A DNA stretch of 56,879 nt from Polyangiaceae bacterium (GCA_029261965.1 JAJDAH010000340.1:1-56879), one strand, 5' to 3'; counted from the first letter of the stretch, positions 17,377 to 26,338 are shown. Numbers and translations: made by a program. Notes: generated from the letters alone by a model not told the origin.

Positions 17377-18348
17377 ATGAACATTCACGCTCGGTTTCTC
17401 ATCGTGCTCGGGCTTGCGGCCGCCGCTTCGGGCTGCGGCACCAGCGACTCGGAGAGCAGCGACGGCTCGAGTGACGCGGGCGCTGCCGGAGCCCCGGGCG
17501 TCACGTTCCCGGCGGCCGTTCCCGACGACTGCATCACGGACGTCACCGCTGGAGTGCACGAGCTCATGTGTGCGGGGTCGGAAGTCACCTTCAAGTTGAC
17601 GGTGCCGGCCGATTGTCTCGACCAGGCGTGCGGCCTCATTCTGGACGTGCACGGGGCGTTGATGAACGGCGACATGGAGTCGGAAGAGACCGAGCTGGAT
17701 CGCTTGGGTCGGGACAACGGCTACATCAGCATTCACCCGACGGCAGTCGTCGCGAACGGCAATCCCCTCTGGAACATCGGCCCAGACAACGCCGTGCTCG
17801 TCGACTTCGTCGAGCGGGTCGTCGCCGCATTCCACGTCGACGAAAAGCGTGTGCACATGACCGGGTTCTCGCAGGGTGGTGTGCTGACCTGGCAATTGAT
17901 CTGCCAGAACCCCGGACTGTTCGCGTCGGCGGCGCCAGCCGCCGCGGCGCTCGGTAGCTCGAGCGACGCCACCGGGATCTGCGCCGGCGGCACCATGCCC
18001 GATCCTGCGCTCCCAATCCTTTTCCTTCACGGCACCACCGACGAGCTCTCTCCGTACTCGGTCGCGCTCCTTCAGCGCGACACGATCGTGAGGGCGTGGG
18101 ATCTGCAGCAAGAAGAAGTCGTGCAGAGCGACGACACGCACACTTGGACCCGGTACACGAACGAGGGCGAGAACCACTTCGAGTTCATCGAGCACGACTA
18201 CGAGTCCGACGCGAGGTTGAACGCGATCTTGGGCGGCCACTGTTATCCGGGAAGCCGCAGCGGCGGCGGGCTAGCGTGCGAGCAGGACGCCGCCTTCCAC
18301 TGGGGTGAGGCTGCGATGCAGTTCTTCCTCGATCACCCCAAAAAATGA
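17377..18348 (+). CDS. secreted alpha/beta-hydrolase lipoprotein, LpqC/PHB-depolymerase-like esterase
   Basis: A 323-residue predicted lipoprotein with signal FLIVLGLAAAASGC and Cys20 as lipidation site, then a Ser/Gly linker. The catalytic part resembles polyhydroxybutyrate depolymerase/feruloyl-esterase-like hydrolases: nucleophile elbow GFSQGG (Ser165), LFLHGTTDELSPY (Asp222) and GGHCYPG (His288) give a plausible triad, and LILDVHGALM would contribute to the oxyanion hole. It probably cleaves esters outside the cell; the substrate is unknown. The stop overlaps the next lipoprotein start (ATGA), so the two are translationally coupled. Confidence 0.88.
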   Translation: MNIHARFLIVLGLAAAASGCGTSDSESSDGSSDAGAAGAPGVTFPAAVPDDCITDVTAGVHELMCAGSEVTFKLTVPADCLDQACGLILDVHGALMNGDMESEETELDRLGRDNGYISIHPTAVVANGNPLWNIGPDNAVLVDFVERVVAAFHVDEKRVHMTGFSQGGVLTWQLICQNPGLFASAAPAAAALGSSSDATGICAGGTMPDPALPILFLHGTTDELSPYSVALLQRDTIVRAWDLQQEEVVQSDDTHTWTRYTNEGENHFEFIEHDYESDARLNAILGGHCYPGSRSGGGLACEQDAAFHWGEAAMQFFLDHPKK

Positions 18349-19538
18349 GACTAGCGACATGGGTTTGGCGCGGGGCGTGCGTTTTGGCGCTCGGCTGCGG
18401 GTCGAACGATGACGGCAGCGGCGCTGGCGGATCGGCGGGTTCGAGCGGCAGTGGCGGTTCGAGCGGCAGTGGCGGTTCGAGCGGAGCGGCCGCGCAGCAA
18501 GTTTCGTTGACGGGTTTCGAGCTCTATCAAGGCGTACGCCGAGTGCTCATGGCGGACGGCGACCCAATCACGACCGGCGTGTCAATCGTGGGCGGACGGC
18601 CAGCGCTTGCGCGGATTTTCTACGACGCGCCGACGACGAGTGGACAAGACGTGACCGCCGAGCTCACCCTCGGCGCGGGTTCGCCGATCACGGTGACCTC
18701 GGCGATCTCCACCGGCTCCGACGTCGCGGATCTCGGGAGCACCTTCAACGTCGAAGTCCCCGCCAAGCAGCTGGCGGCGGGCTCGGTTTCCTATTCGATT
18801 CGGCTGAGCGACGACGAGGGCGCCACGGTCGCCGAATTCGGGCAAGCCGGGGACGCGAGCTTCACCGTCGCCGCCGACGGCGGCGTAATGCGCCTCATCC
18901 TCGTTCCGATTCAGTACGACTTTGCCGGTGGAAGAACGCCCGCGGTCGACGCCGTGCTGCAATCGCGGATCCGGGACGACATCTTCAAGTTCTATCCACT
19001 TTCGGAGGTGGAAATCTCCGTCAGTGCGCCTCTGGCGGTCACTACAGAATTGACCCCGGCGGGAGGCGGCTGGAGTGAAGTGTTGATTCAGATGACTCGG
19101 TTCCGGGAGGCCGACGGGGTGGCTCCGGACAGTTTTCATCTCGGGATCTTCGAGCCGACCGATGCGGAGGCGGAGTGGTGTCGGATGGGATGCCTCACCG
19201 CGCTGACCAGCGCACCCGGGAATTTTACGCCGAGCTCGCAGGCTGGCGTGCACGTCGTGTACCGCGACAGTCCCACCGAGCTCGGTGGGTTCGCCCGAGT
19301 CCTCGGTTTCAATCAGGGCCTGCAAGCGGCGCCTTGCCCAGCATCCGGCCAGGCCGACCCGGATTTCCCTCACCGGGGCGGGCTCATCGGAGCTTGGGGT
19401 TACGACCTGATCGACAAGGAGCTGAAGGATCTGACGCACGCCGACCTCACGGGCCGATGCACCCCCGTGTGGATCTCGGACTACCACTACGAAAAAGTCT
19501 TCGACCGCTGGCAGCAGATCGCCGCGGCGCTCCCCTGA
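18345..19538 (+). CDS. metalloprotease-like lipoprotein lacking the zinc-binding motif
   Basis: A 397-residue lipoprotein (signal ending VLALGC, Cys18) with an SSGSGG repeat linker. The C-terminal 100 residues follow the layout of secreted M66/StcE-type zinc metalloproteases as I know them: a HExGHxxGxxHAPC segment, then DPxFPxxGGxIGxWGYD and a final WISDYxY. Here the zinc segment reads RVLGFNQGLQAAPC (residues 318-331). The positions expected to be His, Glu, His and His are Arg318, Val319, Phe322 and Ala328, while the surrounding Leu, Gly, Asn, Gly and APC are kept. It is therefore probably a catalytically dead relative with a binding role. It is coupled by ATGA to the esterase gene. Confidence 0.8.
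   Translation: MRLATWVWRGACVLALGCGSNDDGSGAGGSAGSSGSGGSSGSGGSSGAAAQQVSLTGFELYQGVRRVLMADGDPITTGVSIVGGRPALARIFYDAPTTSGQDVTAELTLGAGSPITVTSAISTGSDVADLGSTFNVEVPAKQLAAGSVSYSIRLSDDEGATVAEFGQAGDASFTVAADGGVMRLILVPIQYDFAGGRTPAVDAVLQSRIRDDIFKFYPLSEVEISVSAPLAVTTELTPAGGGWSEVLIQMTRFREADGVAPDSFHLGIFEPTDAEAEWCRMGCLTALTSAPGNFTPSSQAGVHVVYRDSPTELGGFARVLGFNQGLQAAPCPASGQADPDFPHRGGLIGAWGYDLIDKELKDLTHADLTGRCTPVWISDYHYEKVFDRWQQIAAALP
18438..18485 (+). repeat. 18-bp tandem repeat in lipoprotein linker
   Basis: Two full 18-bp units (GGTTCGAGCGGCAGTGGC) and a partial third encode the (GSSGSG)n linker directly after the lipidated Cys. Such in-frame repeats can change copy number by slippage and alter linker length. Confidence 0.85.
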
Positions 19539-19800
19539 GCTGCGCCGCCGCGGTCTGCCGGAACGGCATCACAGCTCACGGAACGACATTGCAGTCGATC
19601 GTCTGACGGCGGCAGCACCGCGCTTCGGCCCGCGGGACCTGCGTGCATTCCACCAAGGCGTCGTGGCGCGGAGCGGCGTCTCGGGCGTGGATCTCTGCTC
19701 CCACGTGGGAGCGCGCGACATCGAGTACGGCCGCGAGCGCCGGCCCTATCGCCGCGGGCGTTGCTCCACCGCGCGAGCTAGAGGCCGGGGACATCGGTGC

Positions 19801-20589
19801 TCAGCTCTTGTAGTCCGTCGTTACATCGTCGAGTTGGCGCAGCAGCGCTGACCAAACGGGCCCACTCGAGCCGGCAGCGGCGTACTGCTTTGCGGTGTGC
19901 TCGCAGACTTCTTGCGACGGGTATCGAATCCTCTGGCCGTTTGCGGCGGCGGCGGCGAGCAACCGCAGCTGAGCGGAGCAGACTTTTTCCAAGAAGAACA
20001 TCTGAATCCAAGCGTCCCCCACGGTGTTGCCGGCAGTGAGCAGCCCGTGGTTGCGAAGGATCATGACTTCTTTGTCGCCGAGGTCCCTCACCAATCGCTC
20101 GCGCTCGAAGAGATCGAGCGCGATGCCCTCGAAGTCGTGATACGCCACCCGATCGTAGAACAAGAGCGAGTCCTGGTTCGTGAACAGCAGACCGTCTTCG
20201 AGGCTGGCAACCGTCATGCCCGCCTCGGTGTGGGTATGGATCACACAGTTGATGTCTTCGCGCGCCGCGTGGATCGCGCTGTGAATCGTGTAGCCCGCCT
20301 TGTTGATTCGAAAGGCGGTATCGTCGAGGATCTTGCCATCGAGATCGACCTTCACGAGGTTCGACGCGGTCACCTCGTCCCAGCGAAGACCGAGCGGGTT
20401 GAGCAAGAAGTGGTGGTCCGGCCCCGGAACGCGGGCTGAAATGTGGTTGTAGATGAGCGTCGTCGTCCAACCGTAGATGTGGGCGAGGCGATAGGCCGCC
20501 GCGAGGTCGACGCGGGTTTGCCACTCCTCGTCGGTGACGCGGCTCTGGAGCGATGCTTCGGAAAGTTTGGCTACGGCGTTTGTGCTCAC
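19801..20589 (-). CDS. class II aldolase/adducin family protein
   Basis: About 262 residues. The zinc-binding signature is visible: VIHTHTEAG gives His118 and His120, and ILRNHGLLTAG gives His181, and the family motif GWTTTLIYNHISAR..HHFLLNPLGLRWDEV is well preserved. Members are L-fuculose-phosphate/ribulose-phosphate-type aldolases, epimerases or decarboxylases; this one is of the soluble single-domain, adducin-like type without a specific substrate assignment. GTG 20589 is chosen to match the family N-terminus; the frame is open to 20688. It is transcribed divergently from the small lipoprotein run beginning at 20781, and the 262 bp downstream (19539-19800) hold no recognised feature. Confidence 0.9.
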   Translation of the reverse strand: MSTNAVAKLSEASLQSRVTDEEWQTRVDLAAAYRLAHIYGWTTTLIYNHISARVPGPDHHFLLNPLGLRWDEVTASNLVKVDLDGKILDDTAFRINKAGYTIHSAIHAAREDINCVIHTHTEAGMTVASLEDGLLFTNQDSLLFYDRVAYHDFEGIALDLFERERLVRDLGDKEVMILRNHGLLTAGNTVGDAWIQMFFLEKVCSAQLRLLAAAAANGQRIRYPSQEVCEHTAKQYAAAGSSGPVWSALLRQLDDVTTDYKS

Positions 20590-20780
20590 GATCGGTCTTT
20601 CGGTTGGGAGAACGATTCTACCATGGGCCCGGTTGCTGCGCGCCGCGTGCGCTTTCGACGGCGCTCGCGCGTGAGCACAAGTGACCAAACTCGTCAGCGG
20701 CCGCTCTTTACGGACACTGAAACCCTTGCGACGCGTTCGACACCCTGATAGCTAGCGTGCCAAGTTTGGAGGGACTTTTC

Positions 20781-20858
20781 ATGGCACACACCACAGCAAC
20801 TTGGGTACTCGTTGGAACGATGGCGTTCGGTCTCGCCGCGTGCAGTGGGCCGGACTAG
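20781..20858 (+). CDS. 25-residue lipopeptide, coupled to next gene
   Basis: A complete 25-codon gene: ATG 20781 is preceded by GGAGGG at 20768-20773, and the product is MAHTTATWVLVGTMAFGLAA followed by CSGPD. This is a whole lipoprotein signal peptide with a good lipobox (LAAC) and only five mature residues. The stop shares one base with the GTG start of the next lipoprotein (TAGTG, 20856-20860), a typical termination-reinitiation junction. The frame after the stop has no lipoprotein-like content, so this is not simply a nonsense-truncated longer gene. It could be a membrane-anchored micropeptide or a leader controlling translation of the next gene. Confidence 0.65.
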   Translation: MAHTTATWVLVGTMAFGLAACSGPD

Positions 20859-21232
20859 TGTCGAACGGGCGTTGGCCGTTTCTTCTCGGCGCTGTTGTCG
20901 CCGTCTCCGCGTGCGCCGTCGAGGCCGAGCGCGACCGCCCGCACGAGCTGTCGCAGCGGACAGGTCTGGATTGCGGCTCGATCTGTCCGACCAACACCCG
21001 TGCAATCAACCTGTCTACCCTCGAGCTCATCGAGCAGGGCGGCTTCGTCTACGCAAAAGAGGGTTGCGAAGCGACTTGCGTTCCGGAGCAGCGCTGCGTT
21101 CTTCCGTTCGTGCCCCTGGTCACGAGCGGTGCTTTCGAATGCGCGCCGATCGATGGGTTCGCCGAGTACCCCCAGGCGCAGGATGTCGACTTCGGTTTCG
21201 CGGCCACGTGGCCGCCGGTGTGCCAACCATGA
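20858..21232 (+). CDS. small Cys-containing lipoprotein
   Basis: About 124 residues, starting at GTG 20858, which overlaps the stop of the 25-residue lipopeptide gene. The signal WPFLLGAVVAVSAC ends in a lipobox-like VSAC. The mature part has seven cysteines (CGSICP, GCEATC, QRCVLP, FECAPI, a final CQP), probably disulfide-linked outside the cytoplasm. No family recognised. Its stop overlaps the start of the next lipoprotein (ATGA, 21229-21232), so three lipoprotein genes in a row are translationally coupled. Confidence 0.75.
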   Translation: MSNGRWPFLLGAVVAVSACAVEAERDRPHELSQRTGLDCGSICPTNTRAINLSTLELIEQGGFVYAKEGCEATCVPEQRCVLPFVPLVTSGAFECAPIDGFAEYPQAQDVDFGFAATWPPVCQP

Positions 21233-22413
21233 GGTGGGCGAATTGCGTCGGATCCGTCGTCGTAGCCACTCTGCTCGGCTGTTCTTCGAACACGAACACC
21301 GATGAACCAGCTGGGGACGCCGGAGGCCCCGTGCTCGGCGTGGATGACGCCGTCGACTCCGAGCTTTGTGGCCGCACGCTGACCGCTCCTGCCGCGCTAC
21401 TTGGCGACTTCCAGGTCGACTGCTCTGGGCTCAACTCCGCGGACTCCTTCGGCCGGACGCGCGCCACCTCGCTCCTGCCGACGTTCACCGAGGAGTTTAC
21501 TTATGGGGTTGCGACGTGCGCGCTCTACATGCGGGAGCCACTGACGCCGGAGCAGCAGCCCATGGGGCTCAACCCTGGCAACCTCTTCGGCAGCGACGCT
21601 TTCGCGACGCTCACCGTGCTACGCGACGGGTCTCGCTGGGCCGCGCTCGACGGATGCATGGTGAGCGACGAGTACGAAGAGACCACGCCGAGTAGCCCGG
21701 GCAAGGGCCGCGGCAGGTACGAGATCCTCGCGCAGGAGCTGGCCGCGGGCTCCTTGAACGCCACGGGACGTTACGCTTTCGTCCATGGCGAGGTCGATTG
21801 GTGCGAGTACGGCAACCGCGATGACTGCCCCGTTCAGTACAGCTCCGGGCTGACGAAGCAGGTCTCGATCAGCGCACCCGGTGGTTTCGTCGCGTTCAAG
21901 CTCACCGACGCCTTCGAGAACGTGCGCGCCGAAGCCAGCGCTTGCCGCGCCCTCATCGACCGCCAGAGTCAGGCGCTGCGAGTCGACCTCGAGCTCGGCA
22001 CCTTCCAGGGCGTGCCGGTGCCGCAGTACGGCGCCAACTGCTTCGGCGACGGCCAGCAGAAGCCTCCGCTCAGAAACTGGTTCGAATTCGAAATCGGTGG
22101 GGTGTCGGGGCCGGGCAGCTACGGTCCCTACAATCGCTGCGAGCTTGGTGCGTCGGGTTTTCGCTGGGAGGTCCCACGCAGCTGGGAGGGCCGAATGGAC
22201 AGCAACTCCTGCCTTCAGGGCTACCTGTCGGATCATTCCTGGGTGGTGCCGACCGACGACAGCGTCTGCAGCTTCGAGCTTCGCGAGTCGCCGGGGCAGT
22301 TCAGCATCCAGTGCAGCGACACGCGTTGGACGACACGTGGTCCCGCACCGGGCCAGCCGGTCCTCGGCGACTTCGATCTGACCGCGGACTGCGACGTGGA
22401 ATACGTCAACTAG
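21229..22413 (+). CDS. lipoprotein of unknown function
   Basis: A 394-residue protein. The signal is CVGSVVVATLLGC with a clear LLGC lipobox, then a short acidic linker, then a beta-rich domain with scattered cysteines (ELCGRTL, VDCSGLN, WCEYGNRDDCP, SACRALID, NCFGDGQ, NRCELG, SNSCLQGYL, SVCSFEL, FSIQCSD, TADCDV). Phrases such as GGFVAFKLTDAFENV and FEFEIGGVSGPGSYGPYNRCEL suggest a carbohydrate- or ligand-binding jelly-roll, but I cannot name the family. It is coupled to the preceding gene by ATGA; the next gene begins 19 bp downstream and is probably in the same transcript. Confidence 0.8.
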   Translation: MRWANCVGSVVVATLLGCSSNTNTDEPAGDAGGPVLGVDDAVDSELCGRTLTAPAALLGDFQVDCSGLNSADSFGRTRATSLLPTFTEEFTYGVATCALYMREPLTPEQQPMGLNPGNLFGSDAFATLTVLRDGSRWAALDGCMVSDEYEETTPSSPGKGRGRYEILAQELAAGSLNATGRYAFVHGEVDWCEYGNRDDCPVQYSSGLTKQVSISAPGGFVAFKLTDAFENVRAEASACRALIDRQSQALRVDLELGTFQGVPVPQYGANCFGDGQQKPPLRNWFEFEIGGVSGPGSYGPYNRCELGASGFRWEVPRSWEGRMDSNSCLQGYLSDHSWVVPTDDSVCSFELRESPGQFSIQCSDTRWTTRGPAPGQPVLGDFDLTADCDVEYVN

Positions 22414-22432
22414 ACGAGCGAGGAGACACCGA

Positions 22433-24049
22433 ATGGAACGCGCGGGAGCATGCTTGTTGCGCACTCTGCTGCTGACCTGGGCGGTCGGGGCGTCTACCGC
22501 GTGCGGCGGTGGCGAGTCGGAGACCGTCATCGACCCGGGGGCGGACGCGGGTCCGGGCCCGGGGCCTTCCACAACGGTGCCGTGCAACAACGGCCACCGC
22601 ATCGAAAGTGCCGACGATCTCGCGGCAATCGCCCACTGCGAGCAGGTTCGTTCGCTGACGATCCGCGGCCAACCCTGGCTCACGAGCGAGGTTCTCGAGC
22701 TCCCGCGTCTGACGTCGATCACGATGTTTCTCCACATCGGAGAAAACCCAAAGCTCCCCGACCTCGACGGCTTGTCCAACCTGGTCTCCATCGGGGGCGA
22801 CTTGAATTTGGAGAACAACGACGAACTCACCACGGTCGATGGGTTGTCCAATCTGACTTCCCTCGGTGGCTATCTCAACGTCACGGGGAACGACAAGCTG
22901 AGCCACCTCGATGGTCTGTCGAACATCGATTCGATTGGCCGCTACCTCTACGTCCACGAGAACGCGGCGCTCGCGAGCTTCGAGGGACTGTCCCGCGTCA
23001 CTTCCATCGGCGAATACATCGACATCGGCGACAACCCCGCACTCCCGGCCGTCGACCTGTCCCAGCTCACGTCCCTCGCCGGCGGCGCCTCGTTCATCGG
23101 CAATGGCGCACTCACGTCGATCGATCTGTCTGCCGTTCCAGGAATCGACGGCATTCTGAACATCGGAAGCAACGACGCGCTCACCAGCCTCGATCTCTCT
23201 GGTATCGCCACGGTCACCGGTGACTTCATCATCGGCGGCAACGTCAAGCTCCCCAGCCTCGGCAACCTGGATCGCCTCGCGTCCATCGGTGGGGACGTCG
23301 ACATCGGGAGCGCCGATTCACTCACGAGCGTCAGTCTGCCCGGCTTGACGACCGTCGGCGGCAGCGTGCACGTCCGTCGTAACGCGACGCTCTCCGTGCT
23401 CGACTTGTCGAATCTCACCACCGCAGGCGACAACGTGAGGATCACCGACAACGCCATCACCGACATGAGCGGTCTGGCCAACCTCACCGCCGTGCCTGGG
23501 CACTTGTGGATCAGTGGCAATCTGGTTCTCCGTGAAGTGGACGGTCTCTCGAAGATCACCACCGTCGGTGATGACCTCGAGATCCTCGACAACATTGCTC
23601 TCGGCAACATCGACGGTTTGTCCAACATCACGAGCGTCCGTCAACACGTGACCGTCGACGGCAACCTATCGCTCACCAACGTCGATGGATTGTCGGGTCT
23701 CGTCTCCGTCGGAGGTACCCTGAGCGTGGACAACAGCGCCGCGCTCACCAGTCTCGCTGGCCTGGCCAACGTGACGACCATAGCCGATGGCTTGCATGTC
23801 AGCGGCCTCCCGCAGCTCACCAGCCTCGACGGACTGTCCAGTCTCACCTCCATCGGCGGCGACGTTGGCATCTTGAACAACGACCTGCTCACCAACCTCG
23901 ACGCACTGTCCAGCCTGACTACGGTCGGCGGGATGGCTCGCATCCTCGACAACGGTCTGCTCTGTCAGATGCTCATCGTGGATGCGTTTGTCGCGAGGCT
24001 CAGCATCGGTGGTGCCGTGATCACCTCGGGTAACGACGACTCCTGCTGA
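22433..24049 (+). CDS. receptor-L/LRR-like repeat lipoprotein
   Basis: A 538-residue lipoprotein (signal LLLTWAVGASTAC; AGGAG at 22421-22425, seven bases before the ATG). After a Pro/Gly linker it consists almost entirely of repeats of about 22-24 residues with consensus LxxLDGLSNLTSIGGDLxIxxNxxL. This is the pattern of receptor L-domain/BspA-like beta-helical solenoids, with about 16 turns by eye, and it ends in a short Cys-containing cap. Such proteins usually bind other proteins or glycans on the cell surface. It is the last gene of the lipoprotein run that starts at 20781. Confidence 0.85.
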   Translation: MERAGACLLRTLLLTWAVGASTACGGGESETVIDPGADAGPGPGPSTTVPCNNGHRIESADDLAAIAHCEQVRSLTIRGQPWLTSEVLELPRLTSITMFLHIGENPKLPDLDGLSNLVSIGGDLNLENNDELTTVDGLSNLTSLGGYLNVTGNDKLSHLDGLSNIDSIGRYLYVHENAALASFEGLSRVTSIGEYIDIGDNPALPAVDLSQLTSLAGGASFIGNGALTSIDLSAVPGIDGILNIGSNDALTSLDLSGIATVTGDFIIGGNVKLPSLGNLDRLASIGGDVDIGSADSLTSVSLPGLTTVGGSVHVRRNATLSVLDLSNLTTAGDNVRITDNAITDMSGLANLTAVPGHLWISGNLVLREVDGLSKITTVGDDLEILDNIALGNIDGLSNITSVRQHVTVDGNLSLTNVDGLSGLVSVGGTLSVDNSAALTSLAGLANVTTIADGLHVSGLPQLTSLDGLSSLTSIGGDVGILNNDLLTNLDALSSLTTVGGMARILDNGLLCQMLIVDAFVARLSIGGAVITSGNDDSC

Positions 24050-24249
24050 CCCCGAAGATGCGAGCGTTGGCGGGCCTGGCTTCCGAGTGAGCTTCGATGG
24101 CCCGTGGAAGCTGAGATGGGACGCAGGTGTCCGGTAAAATGCCGAAAGAACAGCGAAAAACGTGACCGCGGCGTCGCGAGCGCGACGGCACCCGGCTCAC
24201 TACCGTGTATATTGTCACCGTTGCTGAAGACGGAAGGGCCGCAGACGCT

Positions 24250-25608
24250 ATGACCATCAAGACACCCACCTCGCGATTTTCCAGCGCCGTTGTCGCTGTT
24301 TTCACTCTCGGCCTGGCGGTCGGCTGCTCGTCGAGCGACGGAGAGGACACCTCTCCTGGCCCAGAGGGTCTCGAGTGTGCGGACTCCGAGATCGAGGAGG
24401 GCGGCGAATGCGTTCTCAACCCGTTCAGGTTCGAGCCCGACAACCAGCTCGATCAAGACAACATCGTCTACTACGGCAACCAAGACCTGGTCCTGCTCGC
24501 GGACATGCCGCCTCCACCGAAGAGCGGGTTCCGACTCGTCATGGAGCCGCAGGACCTTCCAGCCGGCTACGACTCGGAGAGCGAGTCAGTCGGCATGACC
24601 GACGTCAGCCCGTGCCAGTCGTGGGAGGTTCCGGATTTGGCGAACCGGTGGGTCTACACGTCGGTCGTGCACACGTCGCCCGGTCTGCATCACGCGAACC
24701 TCTACGGGCTCCAGGTCGATCCCGCGGAAGGTCCGCAGCCGTATCCGAACTGTCGCCAGAGTGCCGACGCCAGGGTGTTCGGCCAGATCACTCGCTACCT
24801 CGGTGGTACGCCAGCGAGCGAGCTCGTGTCGCCGGTCGTGCTCTTCGCCAACAGCACGCAGGTCATCGGGGTGAGTGCCGAGCGCTACGCCCTCGCAGAT
24901 GGTTACGCGTTCGAGGTGGCGGAGAGTCTGGAGATCTCGGCCAACACGCACCTTCAGAACACGACTCCCGACAATCTACGCGTCGAAGCGGCCTGGGATT
25001 TTTACACCATGCCGGCCGACCAAGTCGTGAATCCCGCGGCGATGTTCGTGTACATTCACTTCGGGTTCCTACTGCCGGCCAGATCGCAAAAGTCCATCCA
25101 CGGAAACTGCGAGTGGAAGGGCGGAGACGTGCTCGGAATCATGCCGCACACCCACCAGTGGGCGACCGGTTTCAAGGCCGACTTCGGAACCGCTCCGCTC
25201 AGAGAGTACGACTCGATACCGGAACCGGGTTTCGACCAGTTCACGACCATGGCGGCCGCCTACGATCGCGCCGGCACGGGGCTGGCTGACAGCGACATCG
25301 AGATGTACAACCCGGCGCTCTCGACCGCCGGAGCGAACGCCGTCCAATTCCAGTGCGAATTCAACAACACCACCGATCACGAGATGCGCTTCGGAGTCGG
25401 CGAGAACGAGATGTGCTTTCTGTTCGGCTACACCAGCCCGCCGGAGGCTCGCACGGTGGGTCTCATGATCGACGAACAGGCCTCGTGCATCACGATCGGC
25501 GGCGACGGCCGCAACGTGTTCAACATGGGTGAGTGGTTGGGCACGCAGTCCGCAGAGGCTGTCGCGGGAATCAGCGGTCGCGCATCGAACGGAGGCTTCG
25601 GCCTCTAG
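24250..25608 (+). CDS. PHM-like copper-binding lipoprotein
   Basis: A 452-residue lipoprotein (signal SSAVVAVFTLGLAVGC, Cys26). The order of candidate metal ligands follows the copper type II, ascorbate-dependent monooxygenases (peptidylglycine hydroxylase family). HH147-148 in PGLHHANLYG and His234 in ANTHLQNT would form the first copper site. HxH 300/302 in MPHTHQWATGF and Met388 in GENEMCFLFGY would form the second. The GENEMC motif is especially characteristic. Family enzymes hydroxylate C-H bonds using two copper atoms; whether this one is catalytic is inference. ATG 24250 is chosen because it gives a normal signal peptide; the frame is open to 24205. It converges with the methyltransferase gene. 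Confidence 0.8.
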   Translation: MTIKTPTSRFSSAVVAVFTLGLAVGCSSSDGEDTSPGPEGLECADSEIEEGGECVLNPFRFEPDNQLDQDNIVYYGNQDLVLLADMPPPPKSGFRLVMEPQDLPAGYDSESESVGMTDVSPCQSWEVPDLANRWVYTSVVHTSPGLHHANLYGLQVDPAEGPQPYPNCRQSADARVFGQITRYLGGTPASELVSPVVLFANSTQVIGVSAERYALADGYAFEVAESLEISANTHLQNTTPDNLRVEAAWDFYTMPADQVVNPAAMFVYIHFGFLLPARSQKSIHGNCEWKGGDVLGIMPHTHQWATGFKADFGTAPLREYDSIPEPGFDQFTTMAAAYDRAGTGLADSDIEMYNPALSTAGANAVQFQCEFNNTTDHEMRFGVGENEMCFLFGYTSPPEARTVGLMIDEQASCITIGGDGRNVFNMGEWLGTQSAEAVAGISGRASNGGFGL

Positions 25609-25624
25609 CAGGCCGTCGAAAGCG

Positions 25625-26266
25625 TCAACCCGGCTTGGTTGCGCGTGTGTACACGCGAGTCGTCGGATACTCGAATTCGTAGGGGTCTCTCGTGCGAACG
25701 TTTTCGACCTCGAAGCCAGCCGCCCTCGCGTATTCGGCGATCTCTTCGCGGCCGTAGAGAGTCGCGTACATTTCCACGGGCTGGTCGAGCATGTCGTCGA
25801 CATGCACGTGCTCGGCTCCCTCGTGGGTTGCCGTCAGTAGGCGTCCCCCGGGCCGGAGCACGCGATGAAATTCGCGCAGCGCTCGTGGCGCATCTTCCCG
25901 AGTCAGGTGGATCAACGAGTAGAACGCGACCACCCCGGCCAACGTCGCGTCGTCGAAGTCGAGCTCGAGCATGTTGCCGACGTCGAACCTCGACTCGGGG
26001 ACTTCGGTTCGCGCGCAACGGATCATCTGCTCCGAAATATCGATCCCGCGGGCACGCACGCCCTTGGCCGAGAGGTAGCGCGCGATGTGACCGGGACCGC
26101 AACCGACGTCGCAGACCTCTTGGGCGCCCGAGCCTTCGGCGAAGCGATCGAGCAGCTCGCGGTCGAACGGCTTTTGCTCGAGCTCGTGGAAGAACCTCTT
26201 GACGTACTCGTCGGCCAGCTCGTCGTAGCCGGTGCGAACCAACGTTTCGAGCTGTTCACGTTTCAC
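25625..26266 (-). CDS. class I SAM-dependent methyltransferase
   Basis: A 213-residue methyltransferase of the UbiE/Methyltransf_11 type. Motif I is EVCDVGCGPGHIARYL, followed by ARGIDISEQMIRCAR, the post-motif VVAFYSLIHLTRED and HRVLRPGGRLL. The substrate is not evident. It starts at GTG 26266 and converges with the copper lipoprotein gene, 16 bp apart. A relic of an alcohol dehydrogenase lies just upstream on the same strand. Confidence 0.88.
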   Translation of the reverse strand: MKREQLETLVRTGYDELADEYVKRFFHELEQKPFDRELLDRFAEGSGAQEVCDVGCGPGHIARYLSAKGVRARGIDISEQMIRCARTEVPESRFDVGNMLELDFDDATLAGVVAFYSLIHLTREDAPRALREFHRVLRPGGRLLTATHEGAEHVHVDDMLDQPVEMYATLYGREEIAEYARAAGFEVENVRTRDPYEFEYPTTRVYTRATKPG

Positions 26267-26338
26267 GCGCTGGATTCTAATACGAGACCTGGCAATGGGC
26301 GGCCTACCGGCTAGAGCATTCAGGCGACGGCGGCACCG

